Positions 45,035 through 51,444 of a stretch of DNA of 51,444 nt are shown here, in pieces. Under the pieces are notes generated by a model that saw only the letters and a list, made by a program, of their open reading frames with translations, searched no databases and had not been told where the DNA came from. The translations under genes and the position numbers were made by a program. Within the stretch, counting starts at the first letter, position 1. Every line of letters starts with the position of its first letter. The stretch is from Lentisphaerota bacterium (lineage in GTDB: Bacteria > Verrucomicrobiota > Lentisphaeria > Victivallales > Victivallaceae). Location of the stretch: positions 1-51,444 of the forward strand of contig JAAEMX010000260.1 of NCBI GenBank assembly GCA_024225035.1, written 5' to 3'.

Positions 45035-45529
45035 ATGAGACGAGTACTCTATCCAGGCAGTTTTGACCCCATGACAAATGGGCACCTCGACTTGGTGGAG
45101 CGTGCCAGCAAGCTGTTTGACGAAGTAATCGTCGGCGTGGCCGTAAACCGAACCAAAGACGTGCTTTTTTCACTTGAGGAACGCGCTGAAATCATCAAAG
45201 AATGCACATCTCATATGATGAACGTGCAGGTAAAAGCATTTGACGGCCTTTTGGTCGACGCAATTGTGAACTACAAAGTAAATGCTATATTGCGGGGGTT
45301 AAGGGCGTTTTCAGATTTTGAATATGAACTGCAGATGGCATTGATGAATCGTAGCTTGAACGAAGAGTGTGAAACTATTTTTATGATGCCTACACCTCTA
45401 AACTCTTTCGTTAGCTCCAGCATTATTAAAGAAACTGCGCTGCTTGGAGGCGACTATTCCAAGTATGTCCCGGAGGCGGTAAGTGCAGCTTTGGCCAAAA
45501 GAATAAAAGGAATAAAAAATAATGATTAA
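45035..45529 (+). CDS. coaD: Phosphopantetheine adenylyltransferase
   Basis: 164 residues. RVLYPGSFDPMTNGHLDLVERA (TxGH nucleotidyl-transferase motif), MALMNRSL and FVSSSIIKE are diagnostic. Makes dephospho-CoA from 4'-phosphopantetheine and ATP. AAGAG precedes the ATG. Its end overlaps the next gene by 8 bases. Confidence 0.95.
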   Translation: MRRVLYPGSFDPMTNGHLDLVERASKLFDEVIVGVAVNRTKDVLFSLEERAEIIKECTSHMMNVQVKAFDGLLVDAIVNYKVNAILRGLRAFSDFEYELQMALMNRSLNEECETIFMMPTPLNSFVSSSIIKETALLGGDYSKYVPEAVSAALAKRIKGIKNND

Positions 45530-45989
45530 AATCTCAATGGGCCTGCTTGATCATCAGGACATTGATCTTGTTGGTGAGGAACCACCTTCTTTTTTGGAAG
45601 TTGAAAATTCCGATATGATTTCTTTTCATGAGAATGTCAAATATGATCTTCATGCATCAAAAGTCAGTAATGGCGTACTGGTAAACGGTTCAATAAGTAT
45701 TGCATACGATGGTGTTTGCGGGCGCTGCCTTAAGGAGTTCAAAGGCGAAGCTGCTAACAAGAAACTGTGTTTGTTTATTGAGGATGTAACCGAACAGGAC
45801 CTGGATATAACCGAGGACCTGAGAACGGAACTGGTTATGAAGCTTCCGGTTAACTGCATCTGCAGTAATGATTGTAAGGGGCTTTGCCATGACTGCGGAG
45901 TTAATCTCAATGAGGAAAGCTGTAGCTGTCACGAGAAATCTGACGAGGACAGCCCGTGGGCTGCCCTTGACGACCTTGATGTTGAATAG
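45522..45989 (+). CDS. YceD/DUF177-family protein
   Basis: 155 residues. DUF177 proteins normally lie before rpmF (ribosomal protein L32) and are linked to 23S rRNA/ribosome biogenesis. Cysteines GRCLKEF, CSNDCKGLCHDCG fit the family's metal-type C-terminal motif. Here the expected rpmF is absent; the gene is followed directly by the convergent PLP enzyme, whose stop abuts it. Confidence 0.85.
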   Translation: MIKISMGLLDHQDIDLVGEEPPSFLEVENSDMISFHENVKYDLHASKVSNGVLVNGSISIAYDGVCGRCLKEFKGEAANKKLCLFIEDVTEQDLDITEDLRTELVMKLPVNCICSNDCKGLCHDCGVNLNEESCSCHEKSDEDSPWAALDDLDVE

Positions 45990-47120
45990 CTATACTTCAA
46001 AGGCTTGCTTCAAGTCCTGAATCAAGTCTTCAGCATCTTCAATACCGATTGACAGGCGAAGCAGCCTGTCAGTAATGCCTTGCCTTTTGCGGACTTCAGC
46101 AGAAACTTTGACATGTGAGGTTGATGCAGGGTCGCAAATGGTGCTTTCAAGTCCACCCAGACTTACCGCCGGCCTTATCAGCTTTAGTTTTCTCATAAAT
46201 TCATTTGCAGACTGTTCCGGATTTTTTATTTCAAAAGACAGCATTGCGCCAAAGCCGTTCATTTGCTCGGCGGCAATAGCATTCCCTGGATGACTGCTTA
46301 AGCCGGGGTAGAAAACTTTTTCAACATTTGGGTTATTGTCTAAAAAATCAGCTATGAGCATCGCGTTTTGGGTCTGCTGATTAACTCTGATAGACAGTGT
46401 TTTTAAGCTTCTTTGCAGAATATAGCAGGATAACGGGTTCAGGTTGCCGCCAAAAGTGGTAGCCGTTTTCCTTATTTTTTCAGCCAGTTCGTCAGAGGTG
46501 ACAACTGCCCCGCACGTGAGGTCGCTGTGCCCTCCCAGATATTTTGTGCCGCTATGAATTACAACGTCAATGCCGAGCTCAAATGGATTCTGGTTTATTG
46601 GGGATGCGAATGTATTGTCTATGATTGAAACGCAGTTCTTTTCCTTAGCGGCTGCGCCAACTTTTCTGATGTCGACAATACTCAAAAGCGGATTTGTCGG
46701 AGACTCTATGTATACAACTCTGGTTTCAGGTCTTATTGCAGCTCTTATTGCTTCTGCATCAGTGGAAACAAAGGAGAATGAAATACCGAACTGTTCACAG
46801 AAATTATCCACAAACGCATGGCTGCCGCCGTAGATTTCGTCTTGAAGGACAATATGATCACCTTTTTTGAGAAAAGTAAGAAGCGCAGTGGTAACTGCAG
46901 CCATTCCGGAAGAGAAAATAACACCGTTTTCCGCTCCTTCCAGCTCGCAGATTTTCTTTACAATCACGTCCTGATTAAAAGTATTGAAATACCTTGGATA
47001 GTAAACGTCTTCCGCATTCAAGTATTTATGAGCAGTGGAAGGGTAAACCGGGGTGTTGACTCCTCCGGTTAATAAATCCGGACATTCACCGGAATGAACG
47101 CACTTGGTTTTTATCTGCAT
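45990..47120 (-). CDS. Cystathionine gamma-synthase/lyase-family PLP enzyme
   Basis: 376 residues from ATG 47120 preceded by CGGAGG at 6 bases; a longer reading from 47174 lacks a site. Cys/Met metabolism PLP fold: YFNTFNQDVIVKKICELEGA, FSSGMAAV, DEIYGGSH, VIDNTFASPINQNP and the PLP lysine in HSGTKYLGGHSDLTCG. Family members act as cystathionine gamma-synthase, beta- or gamma-lyase, or O-acetylhomoserine sulfhydrylase; motifs cannot decide. Located downstream of the SIS protein (102 bases) on the same strand; no SAM riboswitch could be seen in that gap. Confidence 0.85.
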   Translation of the reverse strand: MQIKTKCVHSGECPDLLTGGVNTPVYPSTAHKYLNAEDVYYPRYFNTFNQDVIVKKICELEGAENGVIFSSGMAAVTTALLTFLKKGDHIVLQDEIYGGSHAFVDNFCEQFGISFSFVSTDAEAIRAAIRPETRVVYIESPTNPLLSIVDIRKVGAAAKEKNCVSIIDNTFASPINQNPFELGIDVVIHSGTKYLGGHSDLTCGAVVTSDELAEKIRKTATTFGGNLNPLSCYILQRSLKTLSIRVNQQTQNAMLIADFLDNNPNVEKVFYPGLSSHPGNAIAAEQMNGFGAMLSFEIKNPEQSANEFMRKLKLIRPAVSLGGLESTICDPASTSHVKVSAEVRKRQGITDRLLRLSIGIEDAEDLIQDLKQAFEV

Positions 47121-47222
47121 GCTAATCCTCCGTTGTTTGATACAAATATTTGTCGGACAATTGCTATTAGACAATGAAACGCATGTAAAGTTTCACAAAA
47201 AATGAAGCACCTGACAAAAGTT

Positions 47223-48986
47223 TTAACTGCCGTTAATTTTTTGTATGGTGTATTGGATTGGAGACGGGCTTTCCGCTTCCGGGGTATGGTTAGCTGCCAG
47301 TTCGTGAATGGCTTCATGCAGAGAATAGCATGCTTCTTTGTAAGTGACCCCGCAAAGTTCAGAAATCAGGCGGATCCCGCGATCCCGCAGTTTTTTGTTT
47401 GAAACCTGAACCCAGCTCATCCAGTTTCCGGCGACACGGCCCATTAAAACCATGGTACCTGTTGAAAGCGTATTTAGGATTAGCTTGAATGCTATGTGTT
47501 CAAGGAGGTGCAATGGAGAACGTGGAATGTTACACTTGATCACAAAGTCGGCCTTGGCAGAAGAGTTGCCAATTATAACGGATTTAAGTTCAGTGAACTT
47601 AACTGCTTCCTGCCTTATACTTTTTTCAAAAGAGTTAAACTTTTGTAAATTACTGGCTTCTGAGCTGCCGGCTACCATTATGGCAGCGCTTGGAGTGCGT
47701 GAAAGCCTTGAGTCATCAGGTTCATTGCCTATAGGAAATTTCATTACTTCCCAGCTGTTTATCTGCGGTGGGCTGGCAATGATTTTTGAAGGAGCTTTCA
47801 GCTCTTTATAAAGCGGAGTATCCCATTCCAGGCAGCGTACATCTCTACCAAGGACTTTGCGCCAGGTTTCAGGGGTTGATAATTTTGGGTATTTTACAAA
47901 AGCCCATGACGGAGGAGCCGTAGTGTCATCAGCTTTTTTAAATGGCGGCAGCATAAAAGTCGGAGATCTTTCTGTGGTATCTGTAAAAATATCCAGCAGG
48001 TATTCATCAGCAAAATAAGTGACGAGCCCCTGTTTTGAGTAGATATCAGCTTCATATTTTATAAGTTTTGCAAGAGTTTCAGTATTTTCAGGACAAGTAA
48101 GTTCATCCAGCAGAAATTCAAATTCAGCCGCAAAATCATGAAAATCTATTCCGAGAGTATCTATTTCATCATACGTGCAATTCAATTCCAGAATTTCTGT
48201 CAGAATCATTTCCAGCATTGTGCCGGCAACCATCTGCTCGGAGGTTGTGGCCTGCATGCGGGTTGAGCCAGCTATGGCCATCGGGCCGCAGAATAAATCA
48301 AGAACCGTGACTCGGCTGTCTTTGATCGCTTTGCGTGAGCGCTCGATGTACTCACAAAGGATTTCCGCCGGGTTGTTGAACATCAGAAAGACTGAAGCAC
48401 CTTGTTCCGCGGCATATTCAACAGTACCCAGGACAGAGGATGTTTCACCGCCTTCGGTTATTGCCACGAGCATATCATTGCTGTTGATATTCAGCTCTTT
48501 GGCCTGCTGCCTGCCAAACTGGGGGTAATCTTCGAAAGACTCAACTGAACGGACAAGGGCAAAGTCACCGCCGGTCATGATGCTGTAAACAGAATCTTCA
48601 AACTGGCTGATTTTTGCATAGGCTGCGGGGTTTGAATCCTTCAGGTCAATAAAGAAACATCTCCACATGGATTCAAGCAAAACGCTGAGCCTGCCGGTAG
48701 CGCCGCAACCTGAAAAAATAATTCTACCATTGCTAAGTAAGGTATTAAACCCTGATTGCGCCATAGCGCCGAATTTACGACTTCCTAAAACACGTTTAAG
48801 CATGGCGGCGACGTCGTGATCAACGTTTAAAAGTGTCTTAACCCCTTCTGGCGGACTGCTTGCAAATATTTGCTCAAGTTTACTGGTTTTGGGGTTGGGC
48901 TGCTCTGTAGGCAGCATGCCAAGGTGAAACTGTTTTTCGTGATTGAGGAAGTGTTCTGCTTCTTTAATATACGGTTTAGAATTCAT
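47223..48986 (-). CDS. Double-SIS MurQ/glucokinase-regulator-like protein
   Basis: 587 residues. The N-terminus LPTEQPNPKTSKLEQI and SGCGATGRLSVLLESMWRCFF match MurQ (N-acetylmuramate-6-phosphate etherase) and the sugar-phosphate pocket of SIS proteins; VAITEGGETSSVLGTVEYA is the second part of SIS 1. The protein continues with a second SIS-like half (MVAGSSEASNLQ to NKKLRDRGIRLISELCGVTY), the end being MurQ-like. Double size recalls mammalian GKRP, which binds fructose phosphates rather than catalysing. Either an etherase with a second module or a regulator; the catalytic Glu of MurQ was not confirmed by eye. ATG 48986 follows AGAGAG. Confidence 0.75.
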   Translation of the reverse strand: MNSKPYIKEAEHFLNHEKQFHLGMLPTEQPNPKTSKLEQIFASSPPEGVKTLLNVDHDVAAMLKRVLGSRKFGAMAQSGFNTLLSNGRIIFSGCGATGRLSVLLESMWRCFFIDLKDSNPAAYAKISQFEDSVYSIMTGGDFALVRSVESFEDYPQFGRQQAKELNINSNDMLVAITEGGETSSVLGTVEYAAEQGASVFLMFNNPAEILCEYIERSRKAIKDSRVTVLDLFCGPMAIAGSTRMQATTSEQMVAGTMLEMILTEILELNCTYDEIDTLGIDFHDFAAEFEFLLDELTCPENTETLAKLIKYEADIYSKQGLVTYFADEYLLDIFTDTTERSPTFMLPPFKKADDTTAPPSWAFVKYPKLSTPETWRKVLGRDVRCLEWDTPLYKELKAPSKIIASPPQINSWEVMKFPIGNEPDDSRLSRTPSAAIMVAGSSEASNLQKFNSFEKSIRQEAVKFTELKSVIIGNSSAKADFVIKCNIPRSPLHLLEHIAFKLILNTLSTGTMVLMGRVAGNWMSWVQVSNKKLRDRGIRLISELCGVTYKEACYSLHEAIHELAANHTPEAESPSPIQYTIQKINGS

Positions 48987-49215
48987 GAATCTCTCTTTTT
49001 GCTAAGATTTGAGCACAAATGCTTATTAATAAAGAATAATTATACTGGCAGATATTTCAACCCTTGAGAAACAAAAGAAAGTAGCCAGGCTGTTACTTAT
49101 CATTTATTATTTTACTGGATAATAGTAAATTATAAAATTATTTATATGATAATATTTTAAAGGTAAACTTATATGTGTTATGTTGTTTATAATTTAAACA
49201 AAGGCAGTGATTGTT

Positions 49216-49659
49216 ATGGATGCAATTGATCAGAAGATATTGAATTTACTGAATTTAAATGCTCGAATTACTAATTCTGAAATTGGTAAAAATATTGATA
49301 TGACCTCAGCAGGCGTTGCCGAGCGGATCAAAAAGATGGAAAGAAACGATCTCATAACGTCCTATGAAACCAGAATTAATCATCGTTGTGCCGGGGTAGA
49401 TTTTACTACTTTGATACTGGTCAGCAGTGATGAAAAAGTTGGGGAGACCGCTGTCGGGCATAAGCTTGCCGAACTTGATGAAGTTCAGGAAGTGCATTAC
49501 CTGACCGGTGAATTCTGCTACCTCATAAAAGTCCGCGTTAAGGACTCAGACAAGCTGACTGAATTCCTCATAAAAGTAGGCAAAATTCCCAATATAAGAG
49601 ACACCCGGGCAATGGTTGTTCTTGATACAATCAAAGAAAGCTTAAAGCTGAAAATTTAA
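49216..49659 (+). CDS. Lrp/AsnC-family transcriptional regulator
   Basis: 147 residues. N-terminal HTH: MDAIDQKILNLLNLNARITNSEIGKNIDMTSAGVAERIKKME, the family's classical start. C-terminal RAM/AsnC ligand domain: VQEVHYLTGEFCYLIKVRVKD. Start at ATG 49216 (GTG 49207 in frame). Divergent from the MurQ-like gene; may control it or the amino-acid genes next to it. Confidence 0.88.
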   Translation: MDAIDQKILNLLNLNARITNSEIGKNIDMTSAGVAERIKKMERNDLITSYETRINHRCAGVDFTTLILVSSDEKVGETAVGHKLAELDEVQEVHYLTGEFCYLIKVRVKDSDKLTEFLIKVGKIPNIRDTRAMVVLDTIKESLKLKI

Positions 49660-49668
49660 GCAAAGCAT

Positions 49669-49809
49669 TCAGGTTCCAAGCAGTCCATTTAGTTTTGGCC
49701 CTTCATTCCCACCACCGCACCTTATGCACGCAGCAGCCGCAGGGTAAGCCCTGTACCCATTTGCGCAGCCGTATTTTGCTAATATAAAGTTCAATTGTGC
49801 CAGGTTCAT
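49669..49809 (-). CDS. Small 46-residue ORF with strong ribosome site
   Basis: ATG 49809 is preceded by GGAAGGAG at about 9 bases. It reads MNLAQLNFILAKYGCANG, then RAYPAAAACIRCGGGN and ends GLLGT-stop at 49669. It contains three cysteines with a C-x2-C. GC content is above that of its surroundings. It lies between the AsnC gene and the glycosyltransferase on the same strand as the latter. A small metal-binding or leader peptide is possible; chance is not excluded. Confidence 0.4.
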   Translation of the reverse strand: MNLAQLNFILAKYGCANGYRAYPAAAACIRCGGGNEGPKLNGLLGT

Positions 49810-49897
49810 ATAGTTTTACTCCTTCCAGCCGTTGGCTGGCCCGGCAAAGCCGTGGACACATGGATGAAAGCTTCTTTAAAGAAAGTCATCTATTTAA

Positions 49898-50860
49898 TCA
49901 GGAAGACAAATTATCTGTTATACTCCATATCTCAAAAAGATCATGTGGAAATGGGCTTTCCTGTTGAAATCTTTCAGCCATAGCCATGTAGTTGCTATGT
50001 GCTTCTTCGTAGTAAAGCTTGTAATTATCTATATAGTGTCTTAATTGATCAAGCCAGTCAGGATTATTGATGTTCAGCTGATAACAGCAGGATGATATTT
50101 CAGAATTATCATTGGTTGCGATAGACACGGAGGCTCTGCCGCAATACAATCCAGCGAAAATACGCATCAGTGAAAGCCATTGCCAATTTCCACGCTGCGG
50201 TAAGTTCATTATTATTTTAGCTTTGCGGTTCATGGCGTTGCGTACGCTTCTGGAAACCATTTTTTCGGGATAATAAGTTACAAAGTTATTTTCTTTTAAT
50301 GTGTTTAGTATTGTTTGTCTGAACTCTGTTGCGATTCCGGTAAACAGCAGTTCTCCTTCTAAATCTGTGTCAGAGTCATCAGTTTCCAAAAAATTCAATT
50401 TAGGGAAAGGTATTCGACGTATATCAATTTCCGGCAGCATTTGTGACATATTTTCCAGTTTTGGAAGGTCTCCTAGGGTGAAAAGACTCTTTAAATAAGG
50501 GAATAAGTCAAATAGAAACCTTATTCGGCTGATTTGAGTTTCAGGAGCCATATAGTCATTAACGCTCCATAACGGGCTGCCGTGAATCAGTATTTTGCCG
50601 TTAATAAGGTCAAGATGCTCTGTCATTATGACGGCAATTTTTTTGTTTTCGGTTTCACAAAAATCTTTGACTATCTTATAAGAATGAGAATCAAAATTCT
50701 CTATGATAACATTTAAAGCTGTTTTTCTAGGATGTCTTCCAAAAGTTACATCATAACCATATTCTCTTAGAGCCATGACAAAGAATTCAATTTGATCACT
50801 GACTCCGACAAAAGGGTTATTAAAGATCCAGAGGTGCACAGTTTTTACTTTTGATTTCAT
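49898..50860 (-). CDS. GT-B/CgeB-like glycosyltransferase (putative)
   Basis: 320 residues from ATG 50860. No signal peptide. VHLWIFNNPFVGVSDQIEFF at the start and NDYMAPETQISRIRFLFD mid-protein are unlike standard GT4, but the second half (RKAKIIMNLPQRGNWQWLSLMRIFAGLYCGRASVSI) matches the CgeB-type C-terminal lobe where receptors of sugar nucleotides bind. Function inferred only. Begins 23 bases after the partial gene at 50884, likely the same operon. Confidence 0.5.
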   Translation of the reverse strand: MKSKVKTVHLWIFNNPFVGVSDQIEFFVMALREYGYDVTFGRHPRKTALNVIIENFDSHSYKIVKDFCETENKKIAVIMTEHLDLINGKILIHGSPLWSVNDYMAPETQISRIRFLFDLFPYLKSLFTLGDLPKLENMSQMLPEIDIRRIPFPKLNFLETDDSDTDLEGELLFTGIATEFRQTILNTLKENNFVTYYPEKMVSRSVRNAMNRKAKIIMNLPQRGNWQWLSLMRIFAGLYCGRASVSIATNDNSEISSCCYQLNINNPDWLDQLRHYIDNYKLYYEEAHSNYMAMAERFQQESPFPHDLFEIWSITDNLSS

Positions 50861-50883
50861 TATCAATTGCCAACGCTGTTTTA

Positions 50884-51444
50884 TTATTTGTTTTTAATGT
50901 AAGTTATAATTTGCTTTTTGACTTCCGCAAGCGAGTTTCCTTTGAAAAAGGTCGTGTAGCTTTCGTTCTGAACTTTGCTCAAGTCAAATGGGCCGTCCTG
51001 CTGGTTAATTCCATAGTAATATCTTAGGTGTTCAATAATGTTAAAACCATGAAAATTTTCAAAAACCAGCCTGGGAGGAGATTCCCAATAGTGTTTTAGG
51101 GGAGAGTGCTTATGATTTTTCCTTACTATTTTTACCAGCTTATAATAAAACAGGCTGGAGTATTGCTTTGAATATTTCTTTTCTCTTACTTTATTAATTG
51201 TAAACATTCCCTCGTTTTGAGGAACTGCGTAAAACAAATGATAATATCTGATAATATTAAAACCACGAATCCCTTCTTTAAGGAGTTCAATGTTCAAGGT
51301 GGTTCCTTTATTGAAAAACTTTAGCCCGGTAGACCTTAAATAGTCTTTTAATTTCTTACTGAAATAATTGAGGTAACTGTCAACTTTATAGGTGTTTTTC
51401 TTTCTGGCAACAATTACTTTCGGAGCTCTTATGACTGGACTATG
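50884..51444 (-). CDS. C-terminal part of a truncated gene with two GFNII repeats
   Basis: The frame is open from the stop at 50884 through the right edge of the window, at least 186 codons, so the start is outside; the TTG 51297 is not a real start. Two similar units are visible: EGIRGFNIIRYYHLFYAVPQ with ...GMFTINKV, and ENFHGFNIIEHLRYYYGINQ with ...GPFDLSKV. I recall similar GxNIxxYxxxxYGxPQxxGPxDL units at the ends of glycosyltransferases, so this may be the tail of one. The neighbouring glycosyltransferase-like gene fits. Confidence 0.55.
   Translation of the reverse strand, partial: HSPVIRAPKVIVARKKNTYKVDSYLNYFSKKLKDYLRSTGLKFFNKGTTLNIELLKEGIRGFNIIRYYHLFYAVPQNEGMFTINKVREKKYSKQYSSLFYYKLVKIVRKNHKHSPLKHYWESPPRLVFENFHGFNIIEHLRYYYGINQQDGPFDLSKVQNESYTTFFKGNSLAEVKKQIITYIKNK

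Noticed and set aside
47121..47222. SAM riboswitch before the cystathionine-type gene
   Set aside because: Only about 100 bases; a single TGAAAC/GTTTCA hairpin is present and no conserved SAM-I or SAM-II elements were seen.

Overview
The window looks like chromosomal DNA (roughly 40-45% GC by eye) from an anaerobic or fermentative Gram-negative-type bacterium, most likely of the Lentisphaerota/Verrucomicrobiota group. The pointers are a short prepilin-like protein with the [14 protein letters not shown]-terminus typical of those phyla, several lipoproteins, an anaerobic sulfite reductase operon (asrABC), a PtsN-type EIIA and a biotin operon with BioG. The phylum is an inference from gene style. 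No phage genes, transposase or CRISPR array were seen.

Layout: 0-8 kb is partly accessory and AT-rich. It holds a kinase-like protein lacking the catalytic aspartates, a radical-SAM/methyltransferase fusion that probably modifies the tRNA wobble base, an FAD oxidoreductase, and three poorly known proteins, one with a possible CheD/CNF-like cysteine-histidine signature. 8-15 kb holds a DUF4105 membrane protein, a GAF-SpoIIE phosphatase, a carB carrying two frame-breaking lesions, and a DUF362-ferredoxin protein. 15.6-20 kb encodes exported proteins and lipoproteins. One lipoprotein gene is enclosed by nested inverted and direct repeats, and two related DUF6694-type lipoproteins lie in tandem. 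20-26 kb has LysE, an EIIA protein, a small membrane protein overlapping an APC permease with Usp domains, a prepilin-like protein and an MscS channel. 26-29 kb has a CpsB-like phosphatase, an unknown helical protein and an unknown exported protein.

29.7-32.6 kb is asrABC, followed by a convergent tRNA-Val(GAC). From 44.8 down to 32.9 kb on the minus strand runs a long collinear set: ribF, a membrane-anchored MerR-like protein, an SF1 helicase, holA, then bioB-bioF-bioG-bioC-bioD-bioA, a complete pimeloyl-to-biotin set with BioC and BioG making and releasing the pimeloyl moiety. 45-49 kb has coaD-yceD, a cystathionine synthase-type enzyme, a double-SIS MurQ/GKRP-like protein and an AsnC-family regulator. 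The right edge has an unlisted 46-residue ORF, a GT-B-like glycosyltransferase and a truncated gene with repeated GFNII modules.

The strongest leads are the radical SAM-MnmC-type fusion, the two different lesions in carB (one at a quasi-palindrome), the nested repeats around the lipoprotein gene, the 11-bp-phased TGACGG motifs at two loci, the small ORF at 49.7 kb, and the membrane-anchored MerR-like protein.
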